Shown here: positions 52,841 through 60,420 of the stretch, piece after piece
Layout of the letters: each line of letters begins with the position of its first letter
How positions within the stretch are numbered: the first letter of the stretch is position 1
Assembly: GCF_900110435.1 (NCBI RefSeq)
Contig: NZ_FODT01000005.1
Coordinates: forward strand, 345,480-409,479
Reading direction: 5' to 3'
From: Rhodopseudomonas pseudopalustris
GTDB lineage: Bacteria; Pseudomonadota; Alphaproteobacteria; Rhizobiales; Xanthobacteraceae
DNA length: 64,000 nucleotides
Made by a program: the position numbers and the translations under genes
Notes under the pieces: model-generated
What the model was told of the DNA's origin: nothing
Databases searched by the model: none
The model's input: the letters and a program-made list of their open reading frames with translations, nothing else

Positions 52841-54745
52841 ATGATTACTGACAAGCCTGATGACCTTCAGGAACTGAAACCAGCTCCAGCGCTGGCCAGT
52901 GCCCAAGGTCACGTCGAGAGCGTTTCTCCGCTACAAAGCGACCTCACCAATTCTTCCGCCGACGAATCAGCACCATCAGATGGGTCCACACTCGGAATAG
53001 CGGACACCCGGTCTACCCGTGCGCGTCGATGGAGCCCCTTGGAGACAATCTGCGTAAAGAACTTCAAAGCAACCAAGGAAGCTTCAATCCCCCTCCGAGA
53101 CGTCACTATATTGGTCGGCCCCAACGGCTGCGGAAAATCATCTGTATTGCAGGCGATACATTGGGCCGCGCGATCGGCTAGCTACGTTTTGCCTAAAAAC
53201 ACCAAAGAGATGATTTCATTTGAGCGACTGGACTATGTCCCTTCTAGTGACCCCCTGACCACGCTTCACAACGGCGAAATGAAATCAGATGGAAGCTCGA
53301 CCCCTGTTGAAGTGATCTTTACACACCGCCCCATCGCTGAAGAGGTAACACAGGCCACGGTCCGCATTCGAGCAGCTCGAAATCGAGGGGGCATCACGGC
53401 GTACATGGATGGGGGAAGCGCCGTCACTCCGTACAAGCAACGCTATCAATTTATAACCGCTTACATTCCCGGCCTCGCTGGCCTGGCTGAGAAAGAATCA
53501 ATATTGGCACAGCCGACGTTGCGCCGCCAAGCAGCCAGCGGCGACGCCGGCGGGGTACTTCGAAACATCTTGTTAAACCTGAGAAGTCGAAGAGTTAATG
53601 AAACCGACGACACTCAGGGCAAAGAGAGACTTCGACGTCTCAACGAACTCATCCGTCAAGTGCATCCCGGCGTTGAAATCAATGTCTCGTTTGACGAGCG
53701 CGAAGACTACCACATCACAGCCTCAATTTCGACGATCAGCCAATCACGCCCCTTGGAGACCGCGGCAACCGGCGTTTTGCAAGTAGTACAGATCTTTGCC
53801 TATCTTATTCTTTTTGAGCCGAAGGTGATGTTGATTGACGAGCCTGACGCGCACCTGCACCCTGACAAGCAAGAACGCCTGATAGAAGCCCTCGAACGCG
53901 CGGCTCCAGAGTTCGAGACTCAAATTATCCTTACCACGCATAGCCCTCATATTGTTCGGGCAGCCAGCCCCTCGGCGCGACTTGTGTGGATGAGGAACGG
54001 CATTATTGAAACAGACGATGATGATGCTATCCGGCGCCTTCTGGGCTGGGGCGGCCTCGATAAAGCGGCGCTCTTTTTTATTGAGGACGAAGACGACAAA
54101 CCGCTTCGTGCAATATTACGTCAATGGCCGGAATTGTTTCGCCAGATCAGCCTATGTCGCTGTTTTGGGATCGACAATCTGCCACGTGACAAATTTTTGC
54201 GCGGCCTGCTTGTGGACGGCGAGCTAAAGGTTGACGCTTTCTTGCACCGCGATCGCGATTTTATGACAGCCGAAGAGACAGAAAAATGGTGTCGAAGCTT
54301 CAAAACGGATCGTGTTTTTCCGTGGGTAACGAGGGGTTGCGATGTCGAGGCGTATTTCTGCGAGTCTGAGTATTTGGTTGCCTTGTTTTCGGTGACGTTT
54401 GATGAGGCAAACCATTGGCGCAATGCAGCGGCTCAATCGGTAACGAAGGCGCGCGAGACCTTTTTGGAGAAGCGGAAAGCCGTAGTTAGAACTCTCTGGC
54501 CCAACGGAGGGTCTCCAAATTCTGAGACAATGTGGGAAGAGGCAGGCGGCAAGACGCCGGCGACCGTGAAAGGAAAAGCGCTTCTGGCGGCATTGAAGGT
54601 CGAAGTAAAGAATAGCAAGAAGGACCCTAAACTTCTTGATGGATTTACTATTCCTAGCAATTTCGAGGTGGCGAGTGATTTGAAAAATCTCATCAAGGCG
54701 ATACTTGAGCCCGTAGCAACCATTAAAGCGCCGTCTGGCTTTTAA
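52841..54745 (+). CDS. ABC-type ATPase fused to a TOPRIM/DUF4435-like domain; candidate anti-phage protein
   Basis: The 634-residue protein has a variable N terminus (1-65). The SMC/RecF-like ATPase follows: Walker A GPNGCGKSS (93-101), a degenerate signature TAATGVLQ (about 308-314), Walker B VMLIDEPDAHLHP (329-341) and H-loop TTHSPHIV (365-372). The C-terminal part looks like the TOPRIM-like module of OLD/DUF4435 proteins: FFIEDEDD (412-419), FLHRDRDF (467-474) and RGCDVEAYF (498-506). Such ATPase/TOPRIM pairs act in anti-phage systems (OLD, Gabija GajA, PARIS AriA plus AriB); a single-chain fusion resembles merged PARIS. No GajB-type helicase is nearby. Codon use is less GC-rich than the flanks and an IS110 remnant abuts the 3' end, pointing to transfer. 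Confidence 0.75.
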   Translation: MITDKPDDLQELKPAPALASAQGHVESVSPLQSDLTNSSADESAPSDGSTLGIADTRSTRARRWSPLETICVKNFKATKEASIPLRDVTILVGPNGCGKSSVLQAIHWAARSASYVLPKNTKEMISFERLDYVPSSDPLTTLHNGEMKSDGSSTPVEVIFTHRPIAEEVTQATVRIRAARNRGGITAYMDGGSAVTPYKQRYQFITAYIPGLAGLAEKESILAQPTLRRQAASGDAGGVLRNILLNLRSRRVNETDDTQGKERLRRLNELIRQVHPGVEINVSFDEREDYHITASISTISQSRPLETAATGVLQVVQIFAYLILFEPKVMLIDEPDAHLHPDKQERLIEALERAAPEFETQIILTTHSPHIVRAASPSARLVWMRNGIIETDDDDAIRRLLGWGGLDKAALFFIEDEDDKPLRAILRQWPELFRQISLCRCFGIDNLPRDKFLRGLLVDGELKVDAFLHRDRDFMTAEETEKWCRSFKTDRVFPWVTRGCDVEAYFCESEYLVALFSVTFDEANHWRNAAAQSVTKARETFLEKRKAVVRTLWPNGGSPNSETMWEEAGGKTPATVKGKALLAALKVEVKNSKKDPKLLDGFTIPSNFEVASDLKNLIKAILEPVATIKAPSGF

Positions 54746-54863
54746 CCCATGGCGAGCCGCGCTGGACGACGGTGTTTGCGTAGATGAGGAGCTTGCGAGC
54801 GCAGGCGACGAGGGCGTAGTTGTGTGCGTAGCCTCGGGCTTTAAGGCGGGCGTAGAGCGCGCA
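54723..54863 (-). pseudogene. C-terminal remnant of an IS110-family transposase
   Basis: The minus strand encodes LYARLKARGYAHNYALVACA and continues RKLLIYANTVVQRGSPW, which matches the conserved C-terminal end of IS110/IS116/IS902 transposases. Everything upstream, including the DEDD catalytic domain, is missing; the fragment starts at a REP-like palindrome. It is convergent with the ATPase gene and overlaps its last codons. Confidence 0.75.
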
Positions 54864-54945
54864 CAGCCCGTAGGGCGGATTAGCGCAGCGTAATCCGCCG
54901 CTCAACACGCGGTGGCGCAATACGCTGCGCTATTGCGCCCTACGC
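54864..54945. repeat. REP-like palindromic repeat, copy A
   Basis: GGCGGATTA-gcgcagcg-TAATCCGCC forms a hairpin, followed by a second palindrome around GGCGCAATA/TATTGCGCC. The same two-hairpin unit recurs at 55.5 and 55.9 kb. Confidence 0.85.
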
Positions 54946-55115
54946 GCTACGATCCAATCGCCAAGGAAGCAAAGCCCGATTACCGAATTGGCGACATCGA
55001 AGACGCTAACGTACTTATTCAAAATAGCCTCTGGCTAAATGTTCCACTTGGAGATCTGGATAGACATGAGCAAGTAGCCTCACTACGCGATCGAAAGAAA
55101 TGGGCAGACAATTAA
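54912..55115 (+). CDS. Orphan open frame, probably a gene remnant
   Basis: 67 codons. The first 14 come from the REP repeat, so they are unlikely to be native. The rest (from PIAKEAKPDYRIGDIEDANV to the end) looks like an ordinary globular protein tail and has the lower GC of the island. It may be the 3' end of a gene cut by the IS110/REP rearrangement. No family recognised. Confidence 0.3.
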   Translation: MAQYAALLRPTRYDPIAKEAKPDYRIGDIEDANVLIQNSLWLNVPLGDLDRHEQVASLRDRKKWADN

Positions 55116-55263
55116 ATCGAACAGATCAGACTGCTAAACTCGAAATTTTCTGAATTGGCTCAGAATTTCATCACAGTCTGCGTATGATGCATTTGCCACC
55201 TGCGAACGAACGCAAATCCTTTTACAATCAAAGACATATTTGTCGACCAGTTGGAGAATTTGA

Positions 55264-55488
55264 ATGGCTACTCACCGAGTATTGTTAACGACGCCTCCGT
55301 TAGAAATTGGTCGGGCAGATGTTTGCCTTGAAATTCGACGAAACGACGAAAAGCTTGGAGAACTAAAAGTATCACATGGATCGGCCGTTTGGTTCCCGAA
55401 TGGCAACGTGTACGGATACAAGCTCAGCTGGTCCAAAATCGCGTCGCTATTTGAGGAACATGGACAGAGTCGGGCAGAAATTCGTTAG
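55264..55488 (+). CDS. Small conserved hypothetical protein
   Basis: This 74-residue protein (MATHRVLLTTPPLEIGRADV, then SHGSAVWFPNGNVYGYKLSWSK) has a beta-rich pattern with a conserved-looking GSAVWFPNG motif, no signal or membrane segment. TTGGAG lies eight bases before the ATG. It is low in GC like the ATPase gene. It resembles a family of small proteins of unknown function seen in accessory regions; a role with the ATPase is only suggested by proximity. Confidence 0.6.
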   Translation: MATHRVLLTTPPLEIGRADVCLEIRRNDEKLGELKVSHGSAVWFPNGNVYGYKLSWSKIASLFEEHGQSRAEIR

Positions 55489-55492
55489 CAAA

Positions 55493-55580
55493 CGTAGCCC
55501 GTAGGGCGGATTAGCGGAGCGTAATCCGCCGCTTAACGCGCGGCGAGGCACCACGCTTCGCTGTTGCCCTTCCGAATTGC
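55493..55580. repeat. REP-like palindromic repeat, copy B
   Basis: GTAGCCCGTAGGGCGGATTA-gcggagcg-TAATCCGCC, followed by a decayed second palindrome and the tail CGAATTGCGAG shared with copy C. Confidence 0.8.
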
Positions 55581-55592
55581 GAGAGTCGCCGC

Positions 55593-55910
55593 ATGCAACG
55601 ATTCCTCGACTCCGTGTCTCGCCGGTCCGTCGCGCTGCTGGGCGCCTTGGGCGTGATCGTGGCGATCGTGATCGTGGCGATCGTGATCGTGGCGACGCAG
55701 CTCCGGAATTGGGGCATCATCAGCTCCACGCACTATCTTGCTTGGGCGGCATTCGCGATGAATCTGGGCGTGTCGGCCCTCGGCCTGCCAACGCCGGAAC
55801 GCCGCTGGTGGATTGCGAATGCGATCCTCAGCGTGCTCGCGATGTTTCTGATCGGAGCCTCGACGGTCCCCACCGCGATCGTCGCACTCGTCCGGTTGTT
55901 CTGGAACTGA
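55593..55910 (+). CDS. Small membrane protein, function unknown
   Basis: This 105-residue protein has three hydrophobic segments, at about residues 13-36, 46-64 and 75-100. The first contains a pentapeptide repeat (IVAIV) encoded by a 15-bp tandem repeat. It lies between two REP-like elements in the accessory region. No family recognised and no strong ribosome-binding site, so expression is uncertain. Confidence 0.5.
   Translation: MQRFLDSVSRRSVALLGALGVIVAIVIVAIVIVATQLRNWGIISSTHYLAWAAFAMNLGVSALGLPTPERRWWIANAILSVLAMFLIGASTVPTAIVALVRLFWN
55655..55696 (+). repeat. 15-bp tandem repeat inside a membrane-protein gene
   Basis: gatcgtggcgatcgt occurs twice exactly and a third time in part, extending the first membrane helix in steps of five residues. 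Confidence 0.85.
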
Positions 55911-55932
55911 TCTGCCTGGCTGGTGCAGCAAC

Positions 55933-56016
55933 CGTAGCCCGTAGGGCGGATTAGCGCAGCGTCATCCGCCGCTCACCACGCGGTGGCGCAATACGCTTCG
56001 CTATTGCGCCCTACGA
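55933..56016. repeat. REP-like palindromic repeat, copy C
   Basis: Same two-hairpin unit as copy A: GTAGGGCGGATTAGCGCAGC with TCATCCGCC, then GGCGCAATACGCTTCGCTAT and TGCGCC, and the tail CGAATTGCGAG. Confidence 0.85.
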
Positions 56017-56026
56017 ATTGCGAGCG

Positions 56027-56110
56027 AGCGTAGCCCGGGTGAGCGCGGCGACACCCGGGGACGCGCCGCGGAATCATCGCCCCGGATAGCGCTTCGCTTA
56101 TCCGGGCTAC
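56027..56110. repeat. REP-like palindromic repeat, second type
   Basis: Two hairpins, CCCGGGTGAGCGCGGCGACA with CCCGGG, then CCCCGGATAGCGCTTCGCTT and ATCCGGGC, bounded by GTAGCCCGG at the left and CCGGGCTAC at the right. It directly follows copy C. Confidence 0.8.
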
Positions 56111-56196
56111 AAGTGCCGGCGATGCCGCACCGGCGCCCGCTGTAACGCCCGCCCTCGCCATTGTCCTCGCCCTTCCCCCATGCGATCCTCCCCACC

Positions 56197-56883
56197 ATGT
56201 CCACGTCCCGCGAAAACCCCGTCCTGAAAACAGCGCTGGTGTTCGGAGCGACCGGCTTGATCGGCTCGCTTCTCGTCCGCGGCCTGCTGGCGAGCCCGGA
56301 CTACGCGCGGGTGACCGCGGTGGCGCGCCGGCCGCTGACGCTGAGCGATCCGCGGCTGACGGTGCTGATCGGCGATCTCGACGCCCTGCCCGCGCTGGCC
56401 CCGCAGCTGGTGGCCGACGAGGTGTTCATCGCGCTCGGCACCACGCGCGCGAAAACGCCCGACCAGGCGGCGTACTACCGGATCGACCATGACTATCCGG
56501 TGCAGGCCGCGCGCATCGCCAGGCAGAACGGCGCGCAAGCGGTGTTGCTGGTCTCGGCGGTGGGTGCCAATGCCGCGTCGGGGCAGTTCTACCTCCGTAC
56601 CAAGGGCGAGGCTGAGCGCGACATCATCGCGCTCGATTTCGACAAGACGCACATCTTCCGCCCGTCGATGATCATGGGCGAGCGCGCCGAACGCCGCCCG
56701 GTGGAACGGCTGCTGGTCGCCGCAGCGCTCGTTATCAACCCGCTGCTGCGCGGCGCCGCCGATCGCTATCGCGGGATCGACGCCGACGCCGTTGCGCAGG
56801 CGATGATCGCGGCGGCGCAGACCGACGCGACCAAGCTGCGGATCTATCATTGGAAGGACATGACGGCGCTGCTGCGCAGGTGA
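56197..56883 (+). CDS. NAD(P)H-binding oxidoreductase of the HTATIP2/atypical SDR type
   Basis: The 228-residue Rossmann-fold protein has the nucleotide motif VFGATGLIGSLLVRGLL at the N terminus, LLVSAVGANAAS for the active-site serine region and YLRTKGEAERD giving the YxxxK pair. The C terminus contains FRPSMIMGER. It resembles oxidoreductases annotated as NAD-dependent epimerase-like or TIP30-like. The ATG at 56197 is used; a TTG at 56161 is the longer option. Substrate unknown. GC is again that of the core genome. Confidence 0.82.
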   Translation: MSTSRENPVLKTALVFGATGLIGSLLVRGLLASPDYARVTAVARRPLTLSDPRLTVLIGDLDALPALAPQLVADEVFIALGTTRAKTPDQAAYYRIDHDYPVQAARIARQNGAQAVLLVSAVGANAASGQFYLRTKGEAERDIIALDFDKTHIFRPSMIMGERAERRPVERLLVAAALVINPLLRGAADRYRGIDADAVAQAMIAAAQTDATKLRIYHWKDMTALLRR

Positions 56884-56937
56884 CGGGACGAGCGTCGCAC
56901 GTGCGAACAGCAAACCGGTAGCAGCTCACACCCTCCT

Positions 56938-58515
56938 TCACCGCGCCAGCGCGAGGAGCGCATCCAGATCCAAATTGCTTTCGCAATGATCGGCCAAGGC
57001 TTCGAGTGTCTGTTCTACGCGGTGCTCGAAATCGAGGCCCGAGGTCGCCGCACCGATCTGCGTCAACCAGGCTGAACGGAAATCGTCGCCACCGAAGAGG
57101 CCGTGCAGATATCCGCCCATGACGCGGCCATCCGCAGACACCGCGCCTTCCGGACGAGGCTCGCCGGCGCCCTCCTCGAGCAACAACCACGGCCGATCGA
57201 GACCCGCACCGATGGTCCTTCCCATGTGCATTTCGTAGCCGGCGACGCGCCGTCCGCTGAGCCGATCACGGGCATCGATCTCGACCAGACGTTTGTCGCC
57301 GGAGATTTCAGTCTCGATGTCGAGCAGTCCGAGGCCCGCCGTTTCGCCCGGTGGCCCCTCGATCCCCATCGGATCGCGAACGACGCGCCCGAGCATCTGG
57401 AAGCCGGCGCACAAGCCGACGACACGCCCGCCTCGACGCACATGCGCGTGGATGTCGACGTCCCATCCCTCGCGCCTGATCAGATCGAGTTCGATACGGG
57501 TCGCCTTCGAACCTGGCAGCACGACCACGTCGACATCACCCGGGATCGGCGAGCCCGGCTGGATCCATCGCAGGTCGACGTCGGGCTCGGCCACCAACGG
57601 ATCGAGATCGTCGAAATTGGCCACGCGTTGCAGACGCGGCACGGCGACCTTGAGCCGGCCCCGGCTCGCCGCCGCCGCGCGTTCGAGCGCAAGCGAATCC
57701 TCCGCAGGCAATCGGTCGGCGCCGGGAAACCACCGCAGCACGCCGAGGAACGGCCAGCCGGTCTGCTCGGTAATGGTGCGGCAGCCCGGTTCGAACAGCG
57801 AGAAGTCGCCGCGGAATTTGTTGATGAGATAGCCGACGACGCGCGCGCGATCGCCTTCGTTGAGCAGCACGTAGCTGCCGACCAGCGCCGCCATCGTCCC
57901 GCCGCGGTCGATATCGGAAAGAAACACCACCGGCAGATCGGCGGCCTCGGCGAACCGCATATTGGTGATATCGGAGGCACGCAGATAAACCTCGGCGCCG
58001 CTGCCGGCGCCTTCCACCAGCACCAGATCGGCTTCGGCCGCAAGGCGTTCGAAGCTGTCGAGCACCGCCGGGATCAACCGCTGCCGCATGTGATGATAGA
58101 TCCGCGCCGGGCAATTGCCGAGCACCCGCCCGCGCAGCACCACCTGCGCGCCGATATCGGTCTGCGGCTTGAGCAGCACGGGGTTCATGTGGATCGACGG
58201 AGCCACGCCACAGGCGCGCGCCTGCAAGGCCTGCGCGCGGCCGATCTCGCCACGAATCCGCGTCCCGTCGGCGCCCGGCGGAAGATCCGAGTCGGAGGCG
58301 ACCGCCGCATTGTTGCTCATGTTCTGCGCCTTGAACGGGCGCACAACGAGGCCGCGCCGCGCAAACGCCCGGCATAGTCCTGCGACCACCATGCTCTTGC
58401 CGACGTCCGAACTCGTGCCCTGGATCATCAGCGCGCGCGCGCGTCGCGGTCCCGAATGCGGGCGCGGCGAGAATTGAATGCGGGATACCAGTTCATCGAC
58501 ATCGACAGTCGTCAT
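56938..58515 (-). CDS. cobQ: Cobyric acid synthase
   Basis: The 525-residue glutamine-dependent amidase amidates the b, d, e and g side chains of adenosylcobyrinic a,c-diamide. The N-terminal dethiobiotin-synthetase-like ATPase has MIQGTSSDVGKSMVVAGLCR. The C-terminal GATase_3 domain has the cysteine in VVGLCAGFQMLG and the histidine in GGYLHGLFGG. It is divergent from the phosphatase gene at 58650 and lies in a cobalamin-dominated stretch. The nearest riboswitch (59423-59610, same strand) is about 900 bases upstream across the phosphatase gene. Confidence 0.95.
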   Translation of the reverse strand: MTTVDVDELVSRIQFSPRPHSGPRRARALMIQGTSSDVGKSMVVAGLCRAFARRGLVVRPFKAQNMSNNAAVASDSDLPPGADGTRIRGEIGRAQALQARACGVAPSIHMNPVLLKPQTDIGAQVVLRGRVLGNCPARIYHHMRQRLIPAVLDSFERLAAEADLVLVEGAGSGAEVYLRASDITNMRFAEAADLPVVFLSDIDRGGTMAALVGSYVLLNEGDRARVVGYLINKFRGDFSLFEPGCRTITEQTGWPFLGVLRWFPGADRLPAEDSLALERAAAASRGRLKVAVPRLQRVANFDDLDPLVAEPDVDLRWIQPGSPIPGDVDVVVLPGSKATRIELDLIRREGWDVDIHAHVRRGGRVVGLCAGFQMLGRVVRDPMGIEGPPGETAGLGLLDIETEISGDKRLVEIDARDRLSGRRVAGYEMHMGRTIGAGLDRPWLLLEEGAGEPRPEGAVSADGRVMGGYLHGLFGGDDFRSAWLTQIGAATSGLDFEHRVEQTLEALADHCESNLDLDALLALAR

Positions 58516-58649
58516 TTTGATACTCGGTGGGTGTGGAAAGAGCGGGCGTTGGGTGGCGAGCGGCGAACAGGCCGCGCGCCACGAGGATGAAGCAGCGTCG
58601 CCTCGGAACGACTTGACGTCAGACGCAATCGCGCCGATAGCACGCCGCC

Positions 58650-59183
58650 ATGATCCTCATCAGCGCACTCGATAATGCTCCCCGCCTCGTTGCCGAACGC
58701 AGCCCGGCTCGGTCGCTGTCGTTGCTGGCGCCGTGGCAGAAGGTGGTGTTCGACGAGAGCTGGCTGCCGGCCGAGCGGCTGATCCTGGCTTTCAACGATG
58801 TCGACGTCGCCGCATCCGTGCATGTCGCGCCGGACGAAACCATTGTTCGCAAGATCATCGAGTTCGGGCGAGGCTGTGGGGACGATCAGGACATCCTGAT
58901 CCATTGCTGGATGGGCGTGAGCCGGTCGCCGGCCGCGGCGTATGCGATCGCCTGCGAGCGCGCGCCGGGCGACGAACAGCTCATCGCCGACGATCTGCGG
59001 CGTCGCTCGCCCACGGCGACGCCGAACCGGCTGATCGTCGCCCTGGCGGACGATTATCTGTGCCGTGGCGGACGCATGGTCGATGCGATCGCGCGCATCG
59101 GGCGTGGATGCGACGTCGACGGGGACGCCAGCCCATTCGAATTGCCGCTCTCGCGGAATCGACGGTCCGCCCATCACATCTGA
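58650..59183 (+). CDS. Protein-tyrosine-phosphatase-like protein next to cobQ
   Basis: The 177-residue protein has a CX5R phosphatase loop, HCWMGVSRSPAAAY, with nucleophile Cys86 and Arg92, as in dual-specificity and tyrosine phosphatases. An upstream acidic loop (NDVDVAA) may give the general acid. No signal peptide. It is divergent from cobQ and followed by cobalamin riboswitches, so a role tied to corrinoid metabolism (for example a phosphorylated precursor) is conceivable but unproved. No strong ribosome-binding site before the ATG. Confidence 0.75.
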   Translation: MILISALDNAPRLVAERSPARSLSLLAPWQKVVFDESWLPAERLILAFNDVDVAASVHVAPDETIVRKIIEFGRGCGDDQDILIHCWMGVSRSPAAAYAIACERAPGDEQLIADDLRRRSPTATPNRLIVALADDYLCRGGRMVDAIARIGRGCDVDGDASPFELPLSRNRRSAHHI

Positions 59184-59422
59184 CCGTGGCTTGCGCCGGC
59201 AATCTACGTGCATGAGGCTGTCTCGAAAAATGCCAAGGATCTGCCGCCGCCGCAAAGCGGGGCAATGGCGGTCGTCCGACGCGCAACTACCTGTCGCGTG
59301 AGAACTCACACGCGCGGATCATGCGGCGTCGGCTGCGAAAACCGATGAGGATCGTGTCAGGCGAGGCGTCGTGGTTGCATGTCTTTGTCCTTCTTCGACC
59401 CACCGTCGAATGGCATCCAAAA

Positions 59423-59610
59423 CGACCCTCGGCCGGTCTCCTGGCTCGCGGAGAATGTCCCGATCGCCTTCCCAAGTGGCTGGAGCCGAACTCAGTGGCG
59501 CATTTGACCGGAGACGATCCGCTTACAGTTGCGGGGGCAGCTGCGGACTAGGCGATTGCTCGCCGCACCGCATTCCCGTTTCACCCTTCCAAGAAGGGCA
59601 CCGAAGGTCG
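59423..59610 (-). promoter_or_regulatory. Cobalamin riboswitch 1 (no clear downstream gene)
   Basis: On the minus strand all core elements occur in order. P1 CGACCTTCGG pairs with CCGAGGGTCG, followed by GGTGCC, GGGAATGCGGTGC, CAGCTGCCCCCGCAACTGT, GCCACTG and the B12 box GAGCCAGGAGACCGGCC. Reading on, there is only a seven-codon open frame (59357-59380) behind an AAGGA, and then the antisense strand of the phosphatase gene. Confidence 0.92.
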
Positions 59611-59935
59611 ATGCGCGCACATTGCCAATCCTGCGGAGCGCAACATTGACAATGATCAAACCGGTGCGAGCCGGAACAATGATCCGGGAGATCGACGGCA
59701 TTCGCTTGATCGCTGTGCCGCGTGTCGGTCTGTCGGTTTCGCATTTGGAGACGGACAACCCGTTGCCATGGATGTCGGAGACGATGGACCTGAAGAAGGA
59801 AAAAACGTCATCGAGACGCGTGTCATCGAGTATCACAACGGCGGCGCGCTGGATTGGGATCGACTGCTCTTTGTCGATGGCGTCAGCTGCTTATTCGCCT
59901 TGCACGCCGTCACGTGGCGTGCTGAAGTCGCTTCA
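59611..59935. other. Region between two divergent cobalamin riboswitches
   Basis: 325 bases that must carry the divergent promoters of riboswitches 1 and 2. Open frames cross it on the plus strand but run into riboswitch 2, and none resembles a known protein. It may contain a decayed gene. Confidence 0.4.
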
Positions 59936-60119
59936 GCCTACGGTGCCTCTCGTCGGAGAGGTGAAACTGGGAATGCGGTGCGGCGAGAGATCGCCAATTC
60001 CGCAGCTGCCCCCGCAACTGTGAGCGGAATAGGTCCGGATCAAACTGCCACTGAGCTTCTAAGTGATGCTTGGGAAGGCGATCCGGACAATCTCCGCGAG
60101 CCAGGAGACCGGCCGAAGG
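59936..60119 (+). promoter_or_regulatory. Cobalamin riboswitch 2
   Basis: The plus strand shows P1 GCCTACGG/CCGAAGGC, then GGTGCC, GGGAATGCGGTGC, CAGCTGCCCCCGCAACTGT, GCCACTGAG and the B12 box GAGCCAGGAGACCGGCC. The first gene downstream on this strand is the cysteine-rich small protein at 60421, about 300 bases away, with a palindromic repeat in between. Confidence 0.92.
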
Positions 60120-60177
60120 CGTTGTTCAACTCGGATCGACGGTGGGTCGGCGATGGAGCTTTTCATGTACACGCGCA

Positions 60178-60285
60178 GCTAGAGCGTTTTCGAGCGACGT
60201 GGAACCGGCTCGCGCGAAGAAGACGCGTCAGACCGAAGAGTTAGAGCGCCGATTCTGATTCGATCAGAATCGAAAAAGCTCTCGT
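60178..60285 (+). repeat. Composite palindromic repeat, copy 3
   Basis: Starts CTAGAGCGTTTTCGAGCGAC and ends in the hairpin GATTCTGAT/ATCAGAATC followed by GAAAAAGCTCT. It corresponds to module 3 of the copy near 21.7 kb and separates riboswitch 2 from its presumed gene. Confidence 0.8.
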
Positions 60286-60420
60286 CCGACGATTTGTGTC
60301 GTCGAGGCGCGGGCTTCGTCGGGCCGTGCTCCATTTCAAGATCACCACCCCGCCGCGCGTGCTACGCGCAGCGAGCGTGGCTGATTGAACTCCACCAAGT
60401 ATTTCTCGGACCCGGCCGAC

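Noticed and set aside
59205..59240. GAGGCTGTCTCGAAAAATGCC as a possible insertion-sequence end
   Set aside because: No matching inverted end, target duplication or transposase frame nearby.
59529..60023. 164-codon plus-strand frame between and across the riboswitches
   Set aside because: It overlaps both riboswitches, whose conserved structure explains the sequence, and the translation matches nothing recognisable.
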